Source: Neobacillus muris
GTDB taxonomy: Bacteria > Bacillota > Bacilli > Bacillales > Cytobacillaceae
DNA: 64,000 nucleotides
Reading direction: 5' to 3'
NCBI RefSeq assembly: GCF_943193175.1
Contig: NZ_CALPDF010000003.1
Span: forward strand, 124,001-188,000
The first letter of the stretch is position 1, and every line of letters starts with the position of its first letter. The translations under genes and the position numbers were made by a program. Shown here piece by piece: positions 1-8,396 of this stretch. Under the pieces are notes generated by a model. That model saw only the letters and a list, made by a program, of their open reading frames with translations. It had not been told where the DNA came from and did no database searches.

Positions 1-849
1 TGGTTCATTGTAGGCCGGGAACATCGAGACATCTCTTTCAATCAGCTTTCCCTGGCGCACAAAGAAGACCTGGACACACATCCAGCCTTTATCGACGGCA
101 TAGCCAAATACGTCGCGGTCGGTAAAATCGGTCATGGTGATTTTTTGTTTTTCCATAATCGTTTCAATATGGACGATTTTGTCGCGGTATTCTTTTGCCC
201 GCTCAAAGTCAAGCTCTTCTGCTGCGGCACCCATTTTTTCGGTCAGCTCTTTTTTTATATCCTTATAGCCGCCATTTAAAAACCTGGTGATTTCGTCTGT
301 CATTTCCTTATAGGTTTCTTCTGCAACTTCATTTACGCACGGGGCCAGGCACTGGCCAAGATGGTAGTAGAGGCAGACGCGGTCCGGAAGTGTCGAGCAT
401 TTCCTTAATGGATAGATCCTGTCGAGCAGCTTTTTAGTTTCGTTGGCTGCTCCCACATTAGGATAAGGCCCAAAGTATTTCCCTTTATCCTTTTTCACTT
501 TTCTTGTGATGATCAGTTTCGGATGCCGTTCTGCGGTGAGCTTAATGAACGGATAGGTTTTATCATCCTTCAGCATGATGTTGTATTTAGGATCGTATTT
601 TTTTATTAGATTCAATTCGAGCAGTAATGCTTCTATATTGGAGGAGGTGACAATATATTCAAAGTCTTCGATTTCATTTACGAGACGCAATGTTTTTCCA
701 TCATGTGAGCCTGTAAAATAGGAACGGACACGATTTTTTAATACTTTTGCTTTCCCTACATAAATAATCGTACCCTGACGGTCCTTCATCAAGTAGCAGC
801 CAGGCTGATCTGGAAGCAGTGTCAATTTTTGCTTTATCGTTTCATTCAT
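1..849 (-). CDS. uvrC: UvrABC excinuclease subunit C (N-terminal 283 residues, cut by window edge)
   Basis: UvrC makes the incisions on both sides of DNA lesions recognised by UvrA/UvrB. The visible part begins [12 protein letters not shown]. It carries a GIY-YIG nuclease domain at about residues 13-95 (IIYVGKAK followed by a conserved Arg/Ser/Tyr stretch), a Cys cluster around residues 150-175 and a UVR domain at about 200-235 ([13 protein letters not shown]). The start at 849 is set by a GGGGGGAG ribosome binding site. About half of a normal UvrC of roughly 590 residues lies beyond base 1. Translation is open throughout. The family assignment is firm; the missing C-terminal EndoV-like and HhH domains cannot be judged. 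Confidence 0.95.
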   Translation of the reverse strand, partial: MNETIKQKLTLLPDQPGCYLMKDRQGTIIYVGKAKVLKNRVRSYFTGSHDGKTLRLVNEIEDFEYIVTSSNIEALLLELNLIKKYDPKYNIMLKDDKTYPFIKLTAERHPKLIITRKVKKDKGKYFGPYPNVGAANETKKLLDRIYPLRKCSTLPDRVCLYYHLGQCLAPCVNEVAEETYKEMTDEITRFLNGGYKDIKKELTEKMGAAAEELDFERAKEYRDKIVHIETIMEKQKITMTDFTDRDVFGYAVDKGWMCVQVFFVRQGKLIERDVSMFPAYNEP

Positions 850-935
850 TACGGCTGCTCCCCCCTTCCGTCTATTATCCTTAAAATTGTAAAACAAAGT
901 GCGTTTAAATGGAAGTATGAGTTTATGGAAACAAA

Positions 936-972
936 AGAAAAACCCCCAACGGATTAACCTCCGCCAGGGGTT
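936..972 (-). terminator. Rho-independent terminator of trxA
   Basis: On the minus strand a 13-bp imperfect GC-rich stem (941-953 with 960-972, including G-U pairs) around a 6-nt loop is followed by TTTTTC. It lies 14 bases after the trxA stop, so trxA is probably monocistronic. Confidence 0.85.
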
Positions 973-986
973 GTAATGTTTAGGAA

Positions 987-1301
987 TTAGATGTGTTTTT
1001 GCAGGACGCCTGCTAAAGCGTCTTTTGGCTGGAAGCCAACTACTTTATCGACTACTTCTCCATCTTTCAATACCAATAAAGTAGGGATGCTCATTACGCC
1101 AAAGTTGGCAGCCGTTTGTGGGTTGTCGTCCACGTCTAATTTTTTGATGGCTACTTTATCGCCCATTTCGGCGTCAAGTTCTTCAAGAACTGGAGCGATC
1201 ATTTTGCAAGGTCCGCACCAAGGTGCCCAGAAATCGACAAGAACAAGGCCATTGCTTGTTTCAGCCGCAAAGTTTGAATCAGTTACGTGAGAAATTGCCA
1301 T
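987..1301 (-). CDS. trxA: Thioredoxin
   Basis: Thioredoxin of 104 residues, the normal family length, a cytoplasmic disulfide reductant for ribonucleotide reductase, methionine sulfoxide reductase and others. The redox motif WCGPC (catalytic Cys29 and Cys32) and the cis-proline motif SIPT near residue 74 are intact. The start follows GGAGGGC at a good distance. Its own terminator follows and more than 200 bases of AT-rich DNA precede it; a TATACT -10-like hexamer lies at 1340-1345 on the minus strand without a good -35. That pattern would fit Spx-type control known for Bacillus trxA, but this is inference. Confidence 0.97.
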   Translation of the reverse strand: MAISHVTDSNFAAETSNGLVLVDFWAPWCGPCKMIAPVLEELDAEMGDKVAIKKLDVDDNPQTAANFGVMSIPTLLVLKDGEVVDKVVGFQPKDALAGVLQKHI

Positions 1302-1544
1302 TTTAAAGCCCTCCTAAAATAGAACTAAAATCTAACGAAAGTATACCATCGAATGGTAAATCACGCTATTAATATGTTTCGTCATACATTTTCCCCTAAT
1401 CCCAATTTTCCTATTCCGCTGATTCCGGTTCCTCATGTTTAGTTTTTTTAAAAATTAACAAATTTTTCATTTTCTTTGTGCTTGGCCGCTGAAAACTTTC
1501 TTTAGAATGGAGTTGAATCTAATTAATTGGAAAGGTTGTGGCCT

Positions 1545-2456
1545 ATGGCATTTAAGCAGCGGTATGAATCAGATGAATTAAAGATTCTTCGTTCTTTGGA
1601 CAATCGGATGGTTTTATCGCCATCGGACAAGCAGCATTATTTGAACTTAAAAAAAGGGTATGAGGGTGAGGTGATGTTTGATGAGATGACGGAGAAGCTA
1701 AAATGTGAGTGTCACATTCTCAACGATTTGCTTTTCAAAGTAAACAGTTCCACCTTTCAAATTGATTCGTTAATCATCATGCAAGGGCAAATTCATATTT
1801 TTGAAGTTAAAAATTATGCGGGAAATTTAATATATGGAGATGATTATTTTAAAACAGAAGCAAATACAGAAATCCAAAACCCGCAGCACCAATTAAATCG
1901 AAGTGAAGTATTTCTCCGGCAGTTATTTCAAATTCATAAAATCAAGTTGCCTATTGAGGCACAAGTGGTATTTATTAACCCCGAGTATACACTTTATCAA
2001 TGTCCGCTTAATAAACCTTTTATTTTCCCAACACAATTAGACCGTTATTTTCAAAAATTGAATCAAACCCCTTCGAAGCTTAATGAAAATCATATGAGGC
2101 TTGCTGAAAAATTAATTTTAATGCATATTAAAAAATCTCCCTATACTCAGCTTCCTTTATATACATATGAACAGCAGAAAAAAGGAATTACTTGTTTTTC
2201 CTGTGATTCATTTTCTGTAAGGGTCAATAATCGCAAGTGTGTTTGCGAGGATTGTGGTTATGAAGAAAGTGTTGAGTCAGCCGTTATGCGGAATTTAAGG
2301 GAAATGGTGTTGTTGTTTCCTGAAATGAAGGTTACTACAAACCTTGTTCACGAGTGGTGCCAGGTGATTGAGTCAAAGAAGAGGATAAGCAGGGTTTTGG
2401 AAAAGAATATGAAGATTGTGGGAATGGGGCAGTGGGCATACTATGTAGAAAAATGA
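1545..2456 (+). CDS. NERD-domain protein with C-terminal zinc ribbon
   Basis: 303-residue protein of unknown cellular role. Residues about 35-145 match the nuclease-related domain: a GYEGE start, a QIDSLII strand and the E-V-K triad near residues 87-89 followed by N, as in PD-(D/E)XK-like folds. A four-cysteine zinc ribbon (two CxxC pairs, about residues 217-220 and 234-237) sits near the C terminus. No signal peptide or membrane segment. A TTG at 1527 opens the frame, but GGAAAGG at 1529-1535 is well placed for the ATG at 1545, so I chose that. It is the only plus-strand gene in this stretch, looks more AT-rich than its neighbours, and is followed by a 52-bp tandem array. Nuclease activity is family inference only. 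Confidence 0.8.
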   Translation: MAFKQRYESDELKILRSLDNRMVLSPSDKQHYLNLKKGYEGEVMFDEMTEKLKCECHILNDLLFKVNSSTFQIDSLIIMQGQIHIFEVKNYAGNLIYGDDYFKTEANTEIQNPQHQLNRSEVFLRQLFQIHKIKLPIEAQVVFINPEYTLYQCPLNKPFIFPTQLDRYFQKLNQTPSKLNENHMRLAEKLILMHIKKSPYTQLPLYTYEQQKKGITCFSCDSFSVRVNNRKCVCEDCGYEESVESAVMRNLREMVLLFPEMKVTTNLVHEWCQVIESKKRISRVLEKNMKIVGMGQWAYYVEK

Positions 2457-2550
2457 GAATCAAAGAACAAAGTGATTGTAAATTTTTTATACGGATAGAT
2501 TTAAAGACTCTACCTGTGGCTGTCTAGCTGGACTTTTTCTTTAAGAACTC

Positions 2551-2914
2551 TTATTGAAGACAGTTCTACTCTTTCCTTGACGCGTTTTGTCTTCAAGCGC
2601 CCTTATTGAAGACAGTTTCACTCTTTCCTTGACGTGTTTTGTCTTCAAGCGCCCTTATTGAAAACAGTTCTACCTTTCCCTTGACGTGTTTTGTCTTCAA
2701 GCGCCCTTATTGAAGACAGTTCCACCTTTCCCTTGACGTATTTTGTCTTCAAGCGCCCTTATTGAAGACAGTTCTACCTTTCCCTTGACGCGTTTTGTCT
2801 TCAAGCGCCCTTATTGAAGACAGTTTCACTCTTTCCTTGACGCGTTTTGTCTTCAAGCGCTCTTATTGAAGACAGTTTCAACGTCTCTTGGTCTTGTTTC
2901 GACTTTAAGAGCCT
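2551..2914. repeat. Seven-copy 52-bp tandem repeat with internal dyad symmetry
   Basis: Seven head-to-tail units start at 2551, 2603, 2655, 2707, 2759, 2811 and 2863, exactly 52 bases apart; the last is degenerate, and a decayed partial unit precedes at about 2531. Each unit has TTGAAGACA at bases 4-12 and its complement TGTCTTCAA at 38-46, so arms pair within a unit (25-nt loop) or across the junction (9-nt loop). The arms are nearly invariant (one copy has TTGAAAACA) while the loop varies. No ORF crosses it. It fills the 519-base gap between the NERD gene and the etfA terminator. Confidence 0.95.
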
Positions 2915-2938
2915 TCTATAAAATTCTGCTCAGATATG

Positions 2939-2971
2939 TAAAAAAGCGAGCGGCCGATTGACCGCTCGCTC
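2939..2971 (-). terminator. Terminator of the fad/etf operon
   Basis: Perfect 9-bp stem (2945-2953 with 2962-2970), 8-nt loop, then a T-run on the minus strand. It sits directly after etfA and closes the fadR-fadB-etfB-etfA transcript. Confidence 0.9.
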
Positions 2972-2975
2972 ACCA

Positions 2976-3953
2976 TTATTGATGTACCTTCAACTTTTTA
3001 AACTCTTCCGTCAGCATTGGCACCACTTCGAATAAATCACCGACAATTCCGTAGTCAGCCACCTTGAAAATATTGGCCTCAGGATCCTTGTTAATGGCTA
3101 CAATGACTTTTGAGTTAGACATGCCCGCCAAATGCTGAATCGCACCGGAAATACCGCAGGCAATATATAGATCAGGCGTTACAACCTTACCCGTTTGGCC
3201 AATCTGGAGCGAGTAATCGCAATACTCCGCATCACACGCGCCACGGGATGCTCCTACTGCACCGCCAAGCACTTCTGCCAATTCTTTTAAAGGCTGGAAT
3301 CCTTCAGCGCTCTTCACGCCGCGGCCGCCGGAAACAACCACCTTCGCCTCACTCAAATCAACGCCTTCAGATGCTTTACGAACCACTTCTTTTACAATCG
3401 CACGCAGATCCTTAATGTCTACAGCAATAGAAGAAACCTCACCGCTTCTGCTTTCATCTTTTTCTAATGGGGCAATATTATTTGGACGGACAGTTGCAAA
3501 AATTAGCCCCTCCGTGACGATCTTCTTTTCAAACGCCTTACCCGAATAAATTGGACGTGTGAAAACCACATTGCCTCCGGCCACTTCAACAGCTGTCGCA
3601 TCAGAGATAAGACCTGAGCCAAGTTTGGCTGCAATTCTTGGCGCTAAATCTTTACCAAGTGCCGTATGGCCTAAAATAAGTCCCTCTGGCTGCTCTTGAT
3701 CAATAACAGCTAGCAGCACTTGAGAAAAACCATCCGATGTATATTGCTTTAATTTTTCATCTTCCGCCACTACCACACGGTCAGCACCCGATTTAATCAA
3801 TTCAGCGCCTAAAACGCTTACAGAATCGCCAATCAACACGCCTACTACTTCGCCGCCTTCTGAAACGGTTTTGGCAGCTGCCACTGCTTCGAATGATACA
3901 TTCCGCAATGAGCCGTCACGAACTTCCCCTAACACCAACACTTTTCTAGCCAT
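2976..3953 (-). CDS. etfA: Electron transfer flavoprotein alpha subunit
   Basis: 325 residues. With EtfB it forms the FAD-containing ETF heterodimer that accepts electrons from acyl-CoA dehydrogenases during beta-oxidation. The C-terminal FAD domain (about residues 200-320) shows the family signature: GQTGKVV, ACGISGAIQH, then a NKDPEANIF stretch. The N-terminal ETF fold spans about 1-190. The start follows AGGAGGTAAAAACGA. It is the last gene of the operon, 39 bases after etfB and directly before a terminator. Confidence 0.96.
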   Translation of the reverse strand: MARKVLVLGEVRDGSLRNVSFEAVAAAKTVSEGGEVVGVLIGDSVSVLGAELIKSGADRVVVAEDEKLKQYTSDGFSQVLLAVIDQEQPEGLILGHTALGKDLAPRIAAKLGSGLISDATAVEVAGGNVVFTRPIYSGKAFEKKIVTEGLIFATVRPNNIAPLEKDESRSGEVSSIAVDIKDLRAIVKEVVRKASEGVDLSEAKVVVSGGRGVKSAEGFQPLKELAEVLGGAVGASRGACDAEYCDYSLQIGQTGKVVTPDLYIACGISGAIQHLAGMSNSKVIVAINKDPEANIFKVADYGIVGDLFEVVPMLTEEFKKLKVHQ

Positions 3954-3992
3954 TCGTTTTTACCTCCTGCAAACAATTTTTATGAAAACCTA

Positions 3993-4766
3993 TTAAACTA
4001 CTTTTGCTTCAGAATGGAGCAAATGTACGAGTTCTTTCACCTGATCAGCCAGATCGCCGGATAGGACTTTTCCTGCTTCTTTTTTAGGAGGCAGATAGAT
4101 CTCGATCGTTTTCGTCTTGGCTTCCACGTCTTCTTCCTCAAGATCAAGGTCGTCTAATTCCAATTCTTCAAGCGGCTTTTTCTTTGCCTTCATGATGCCT
4201 GGCAATGATGGATAACGCGGCTCGTTAAGGCCTTGTTGGGCAGTGACCAATAATGGCAGGCTGGTTTCAATCACTTCAGAATCACCTTCTACGTCGCGTG
4301 TCACGACAGCAGAAGTTCCGTTAATCTCTAATTTAGTGATTGTGGTAACGTAAGGGATATTCAGCAGTTCAGCCACACGCGGGCCAACCTGTCCAGATCC
4401 GCCGTCAATGGCTACGTTTCCGCCCAGGATTAAATCAGCCTCTTTATCCTTCAAATATTCTGCAATAATTTTTGCAGTGGTAAATTGGTCGCCATTTTCC
4501 ACATCATCTTCCGTATTAATCAGGACAGCTTTGTCTGCGCCCATGGCAAGTGCTGTACGCAATTGCTTTTCTGCTTCTTCATTGCCGACAGAAATGACGG
4601 TTACCTCGCCGCCATTGGCATCGCGGACCTGAATCGCTTCTTCAATTGCGTATTCATCATAAGGGTTGATAATAAATTCGGCCCCATCCTCATTGATTTT
4701 CCCGCCGGAAATGGTGATTTTTTCTTCCGTATCAAATGTTCTTTTCATTAATACAAAAATGTTCAT
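3993..4766 (-). CDS. etfB: Electron transfer flavoprotein beta subunit
   Basis: 257 residues, standard ETF beta length. The MNIFVLMKRTFDTEEKI start, the AVDGGSGQVGP-type segment (here AIDGGSGQVGP) and the LPLLVTAQQGLNEPRYPSL segment typify the family; AMP is bound at the interface with EtfA. Strong ribosome binding site TAGGAGGG. A perfect 9-bp inverted repeat (4784-4806) lies immediately upstream of that site. Co-transcribed with fadB and etfA. Confidence 0.96.
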   Translation of the reverse strand: MNIFVLMKRTFDTEEKITISGGKINEDGAEFIINPYDEYAIEEAIQVRDANGGEVTVISVGNEEAEKQLRTALAMGADKAVLINTEDDVENGDQFTTAKIIAEYLKDKEADLILGGNVAIDGGSGQVGPRVAELLNIPYVTTITKLEINGTSAVVTRDVEGDSEVIETSLPLLVTAQQGLNEPRYPSLPGIMKAKKKPLEELELDDLDLEEEDVEAKTKTIEIYLPPKKEAGKVLSGDLADQVKELVHLLHSEAKVV

Positions 4767-4783
4767 GGTTTCCCTCCTAAATA

Positions 4784-4806
4784 TTCAAACATTCCTTATG
4801 TTTGAA
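4784..4806. other. Perfect 9-bp inverted repeat just upstream of the etfB ribosome binding site
   Basis: TTCAAACAT and ATGTTTGAA separated by 5 bases. In RNA it would be a hairpin ending a few bases before the etfB Shine-Dalgarno sequence. There is no T-run, so it is not a terminator. It could adjust etfB translation or mRNA stability, or be a DNA operator; the sequence does not resemble the FadR box. Confidence 0.6.
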
Positions 4807-4880
4807 AGATTGAGAAATTTATTAGCAAAAAAATATATTAAACCCTCGTCTCAAGCGATAGACGCCCGAAACGAAGAAGT

Positions 4881-5654
4881 TTATGCACCTTTAAAGTTTG
4901 GCTCCCGCTTTTCGATAAAAGCAGAAATGCCTTCCTTTGCATCTTCAGAGGCAAAAACTTCACCAAATAATTGAGCCTCTCTGGCAGTCCCCTCATAAAA
5001 TTCTTTTGTTTTTCCATAGTTTAATAGTTCAATAGCTGCTTTAATGGCAACAGGACTCTTTTTGGCCATTTTTTTAGCAAGCTTATAGGTCTGGTCTAAA
5101 AGCTCAGCCTCCGGGTAAGCGCTATTTGCCAAACCATATTGAACAGCCTGCAATCCAGTGATTGGCTCCGAGGTAAACATCATCTCAGCTGCCCTTGCAG
5201 AACCGATGTATTTTGGCAGCCTCTGTGTGCCGGCAAATCCAGGGATCAGGCCAAGCTGCAGCTCAGGAAGGCCCAATTTGGCATTTTCCGTGACATAACG
5301 GATATGACAGGCCATCGCAAGTTCCAGACCGCCTCCGAGGGCAGCGCCATGGATAGCAGCAATAATGGGTTTCGGAAACTTTTCCATACGGTCAAACAAG
5401 CCTTGTCCAAATTTGCCAAGATTCGCAAAATCGTCAGAAGATTGGACAGTGGTAAATTCTTTAATATCAGCCCCCGCTGAGAAAAAGCGGCCATGGCCAT
5501 GAATGACAATGGCTCGGATTTCGCTGTTTTCCTCGATTTCATCCAAGACGCCGGAAATCTCACGCAATAGGCCGGATGACAGCGCATTAGCCGGCGGCCT
5601 GTCTAACGTGATCGTGGCAATCCTGTCCTCAATGGACCATTTCAAATATTCCAA
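4881..5654 (-). CDS. fadB: Enoyl-CoA hydratase of beta-oxidation
   Basis: 257 residues of the crotonase superfamily, hydrating trans-2-enoyl-CoA. Visible signatures: PPANALSS near the N terminus, GHGRFFSAGADIKEF (oxyanion loop), HGAALGGGLELAMACH, and the two catalytic-type Glu positions in GLPELQLGLIPGFAGTQ. The frame can be opened with a GTG at 5678, but AAGGGGAGGGG lies 5 bases before a TTG at 5654. That TTG gives a length like B. subtilis FadB/YsiB, so I chose it. It is 33 bases after fadR. Confidence 0.93.
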   Translation of the reverse strand: MEYLKWSIEDRIATITLDRPPANALSSGLLREISGVLDEIEENSEIRAIVIHGHGRFFSAGADIKEFTTVQSSDDFANLGKFGQGLFDRMEKFPKPIIAAIHGAALGGGLELAMACHIRYVTENAKLGLPELQLGLIPGFAGTQRLPKYIGSARAAEMMFTSEPITGLQAVQYGLANSAYPEAELLDQTYKLAKKMAKKSPVAIKAAIELLNYGKTKEFYEGTAREAQLFGEVFASEDAKEGISAFIEKREPNFKGA

Positions 5655-5687
5655 TCTAACCCCTCCCCTTGTTCCCACTTTAAAACG

Positions 5688-6272
5688 TTAATGTGTCCCG
5701 CACCCATTGATCAAAAGACGGTGGACTTGCGGTGCGAGTGCATTCAAGTCATATTTTTCCTCATTCATCACCCAGGTTGTGACTGTTTCATCAATCGTGC
5801 CAAAGATCATTTGCCGTGCGAGCCGGACATCCAAGTTGCTGGAAAACTCTCCGGATTCCTTTCCTTCGATGATGATTTTGTCGATGACCTGCAGATACCC
5901 TCTGAGAACTTCATTTATCCGGTGACGCAACTCTTTATTGGATTGGCGCAATTCAAGCTGAGTGACCACTGCCATATGATGATCCTCAGAGAGAAGCTGG
6001 AAATGAGTCTCAACCATCATTAATAACTTCTCTGCCGCCGTATCTTTTCCTGCAATTTTTTCATCTATTTTTTCAACGAAAGCTCCCATTTTTTCTTCAA
6101 AGAGAGAGATCAGGATGTCTTCTTTGTTTTTAAAATATAGATAGATGGTGCCGTCGGCTACCCCGGCCTGCTTGGCAATTTTAGAAACCTGCGCCTGGTG
6201 ATAACCATTTTCTGCTATGACAATCACGGCAGCATCAATAATTTGCATAAATTTCGGTTTAGATCGTTTCAT
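5688..6272 (-). CDS. fadR: TetR-family repressor of fatty acid degradation
   Basis: 194 residues. N-terminal TetR helix-turn-helix (about residues 9-55): QIIDAAVIVIAENGYHQAQV, then SKIAKQAGVADGTIY and YFKNKEDIL. This is very close to the B. subtilis FadR/YsiA sequence as I remember it. In that family long-chain acyl-CoA releases the repressor from a TGAATGANTANTCATTCA operator; a 17/18 match lies at 6416-6433 in this gene's own promoter. It is therefore most likely autoregulated and controls fadB-etfB-etfA with itself. C-terminal ligand domain about 60-190. Confidence 0.94.
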   Translation of the reverse strand: MKRSKPKFMQIIDAAVIVIAENGYHQAQVSKIAKQAGVADGTIYLYFKNKEDILISLFEEKMGAFVEKIDEKIAGKDTAAEKLLMMVETHFQLLSEDHHMAVVTQLELRQSNKELRHRINEVLRGYLQVIDKIIIEGKESGEFSSNLDVRLARQMIFGTIDETVTTWVMNEEKYDLNALAPQVHRLLINGCGTH

Positions 6273-6339
6273 GTTACCCTTCCTTTGAGAAAAATAGAAA
6301 AAGCGCAGGACACTAGAATGAAGCGGACTTGGTTCCGAA

Positions 6340-6390
6340 CACTCTTAAGGTAAGCTACGCTTTTCCTTCCTAAGCTTACCTTAAAGAGTG
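6340..6390 (-). other. Long hairpin in the fadR 5' leader
   Basis: Arms 6340-6356 and 6373-6390 are complementary over 17 bp with one bulged A, around a 16-nt loop. It lies between the FadR-box promoter and the fadR start, so it is in the leader of the operon mRNA. No T-run follows on either strand, so it is not a simple terminator. Confidence 0.7.
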
Positions 6391-6415
6391 GAAAAAGTAA
6401 AAAAGATTAAAAATA

Positions 6416-6433
6416 TGAATGAATCATCATTCA
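6416..6433. promoter_or_regulatory. FadR operator
   Basis: TGAATGAATCATCATTCA matches the B. subtilis FadR consensus TGAATGANTANTCATTCA at 17 of 18 positions. It begins at the expected transcription start of the promoter at 6441-6469, a position suited to repression by blocking initiation or escape. Confidence 0.88.
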
Positions 6434-6440
6434 TATTTTT

Positions 6441-6469
6441 ATGATAATTTTTAACGGCCGTTCTGTCAA
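6441..6469 (-). promoter_or_regulatory. SigA-type promoter of fadR-fadB-etfB-etfA
   Basis: On the minus strand: TTGACA (6469-6464), 17-bp spacer, TATCAT (6446-6441). The spacer contains the perfect 10-bp palindrome AACGGCCGTT (6453-6462). Start expected near 6434. Confidence 0.8.
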
Positions 6470-6509
6470 TAAATATTTGCGATATTTTGAACTAGCCTAT
6501 TTTTCTCAT

Positions 6510-8207
6510 TTACGCCTGTTTTTTGTCTTCTTCTGCAAACTTTTGTTTATCTTCCTCCACCAGGGTCCGGCGCAAAATCTTGCCGACTGCCGTTTTAGGA
6601 AGCTCTTTTCTGAATTCATAGATTCTAGGAACCTTATAGGCTGCTAAATATTTGCGGGCAAATTGGTTCAGCTCTTCCTCGGTAACCGATGCACCTTCTC
6701 TCAGTACCACATAGGCCTTCACTGTTTCCCCGCGATAGGGATGCGGGACACCTGCTGCAACCACTTCAACGACATCTGGATGCTCATATAATACTTCTTC
6801 AATTTCTCTTGGATATATATTATAGCCGCCGGCAATGATCATATCCTTCTTGCGGTCAACCACATAGAAGTAGCCTTTGTCATCTGCATAACCAAGGTCT
6901 CCTGTATAAAGCCATCCATCTTTTAAAATTTCTTCAGTTTCATCAGGACGATTCCAATAGCCTTTCATGACTTGCGGACCCTTGACAACAATTTCGCCAA
7001 TTTCACCTGGCGGCAAGACTTCCCCTGTCTCTGTCGAAACGATTTTGGCATCGGTGTCAGGATAAGGAACCCCAATACTTCCCTTTATCCGCTGATCCCA
7101 CAAGAAGTTGCAATGAGTAACCGGTGAGGCTTCTGATAAACCATATCCTTCCACCAGCTTACCTCCCGTGACCTCTTCGAATCGCTGCTGTACCTCAACT
7201 GGAAGCGGAGCAGAACCGCTGATGCATGCCTCAATCGAGGAAAGATCATATTTGGATAGATCGGGATGGTTTAATAAACCGATGTAAATGGTTGGCGCCC
7301 CTGGGAAAAGTGTCGGCCGCTGTTTATCAATCGTTTTTAACGTTTCCAGCGCATCAAATTTCGGCATCAGGATCATTTTAGCCCCCATTTTGATCGATAA
7401 CAGCATACATACCGTCATTCCATATACATGGAAAAATGGGACAATCCCCAATACGATTTCCTTCCCCGGCTTCGCTTTATAAACCCAAGCTTCGCTCATC
7501 AACGTATTGGAAATTAAATTTTTGTGAGTTAACATAACCCCTTTTGGAAAGCCCGTTGTTCCTCCGGTATATTGGAGCAATGCCAGGTCTTCTTCAAAAT
7601 CGAAGTCATATTTGGCTATATTCTTGGCTGGCATTTTGACAATTTCAGTCAGTAAGTGTGTATTGCCCTCATGCCTTACTTTTACGACAATGCCGTACTG
7701 CTTTTTCTGGATGTAAGGGTATACAAAATTCTTCGGAAAGGGCAAGTAATCCTTGATAGCTGATACAATAATATGCTGCAATTCTGTTTGCGCCATGATT
7801 TTTGTCACTCTAGGATACAATATGTCCATTGTAACAATAGCTATGGCACCGGAATCCTTCATTTGGTACTCAAGCTCACGTTCCGTGTATAGCGGGTTTG
7901 TTTGAACTACGATGCCGCCAGCCATTAGGATGCCGAAATAACAAATGACGGCCTGTGGAGTATTTGGCAGCATAATGGCGACCCGATCGCCTTTTTTTAT
8001 GCCGATTTGTTGTAAGTAACCCGCAACGCTGGCGGCTTTTTGATAAACCTGTTTAAAGGAAAACTCTTTCCCCATAAAATGAATGGCCGATTTTTCCGGA
8101 TGTTGTTGGGCAGAATGCTCCAATAATTTATAAACAGGTTCATTGAGGTAGGTCAGAGTGGCTGGAATTTCCTTTGGATATGCCTTCAACCACGGTCTCG
8201 TTTCCAT
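6510..8207 (-). CDS. lcfA: Long-chain fatty acid-CoA ligase
   Basis: About 565 residues of the ANL adenylate-forming superfamily; activates long-chain fatty acids to acyl-CoA using ATP. Motif P-loop YTGGTTGFPKG at about residue 213, SGSAPLPVEV, the GYGLSEASPV loop, and the hinge and C-terminal motif DRKKDMIIAGGYNIYP, with the catalytic Lys in PKTAVGKILRR near the end. The frame extends to 8276, but GGGGGGA precedes two ATGs (8210 and 8207); the second has better spacing. It has its own promoter at 8262-8290, and no terminator separates it from fadR, so read-through into the FadR-controlled unit is likely. Confidence 0.94.
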   Translation of the reverse strand: METRPWLKAYPKEIPATLTYLNEPVYKLLEHSAQQHPEKSAIHFMGKEFSFKQVYQKAASVAGYLQQIGIKKGDRVAIMLPNTPQAVICYFGILMAGGIVVQTNPLYTERELEYQMKDSGAIAIVTMDILYPRVTKIMAQTELQHIIVSAIKDYLPFPKNFVYPYIQKKQYGIVVKVRHEGNTHLLTEIVKMPAKNIAKYDFDFEEDLALLQYTGGTTGFPKGVMLTHKNLISNTLMSEAWVYKAKPGKEIVLGIVPFFHVYGMTVCMLLSIKMGAKMILMPKFDALETLKTIDKQRPTLFPGAPTIYIGLLNHPDLSKYDLSSIEACISGSAPLPVEVQQRFEEVTGGKLVEGYGLSEASPVTHCNFLWDQRIKGSIGVPYPDTDAKIVSTETGEVLPPGEIGEIVVKGPQVMKGYWNRPDETEEILKDGWLYTGDLGYADDKGYFYVVDRKKDMIIAGGYNIYPREIEEVLYEHPDVVEVVAAGVPHPYRGETVKAYVVLREGASVTEEELNQFARKYLAAYKVPRIYEFRKELPKTAVGKILRRTLVEEDKQKFAEEDKKQA

Positions 8208-8261
8208 CATATTCCCCCCTTTTTCTGATAAACAATTTAAAAAATTCAAACTACTAAAACT

Positions 8262-8290
8262 ATTATAGTACAGCATTTACCAATTAACAA
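8262..8290 (-). promoter_or_regulatory. SigA promoter of lcfA
   Basis: Minus strand TTGTTA (8290-8285), 17-bp spacer, perfect TATAAT (8267-8262). I find no FadR box around it, unlike the promoter before fadR. Confidence 0.82.
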
Positions 8291-8344
8291 TTAAACTTCC
8301 TAAATTTTGTCTGATAACCCAGTGCTGTTATAACAAAATAACAT

Positions 8345-8380
8345 TAAAAAATCACCGCCGGTTCGATTCGGCGGTGATTT
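8345..8380 (-). terminator. Terminator after the mutS2-yshE-small-ORF unit
   Basis: Perfect 10-bp stem (8351-8360 with 8369-8378) followed by a T-run on the minus strand. It also stands just upstream of the lcfA promoter and insulates it. Confidence 0.88.
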
Positions 8381-8396
8381 TAAGCGTAGAAAAGTT

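Noticed and set aside
2551..2914. Repeat array read as a CRISPR
   Set aside because: The units are contiguous 52-bp tandem copies with no unique spacers and no cas genes nearby.
8211..8340. FadR box upstream of lcfA
   Set aside because: I looked for TGAATGA-type dyads near the lcfA promoter and found none; the only match is at 6416-6433.
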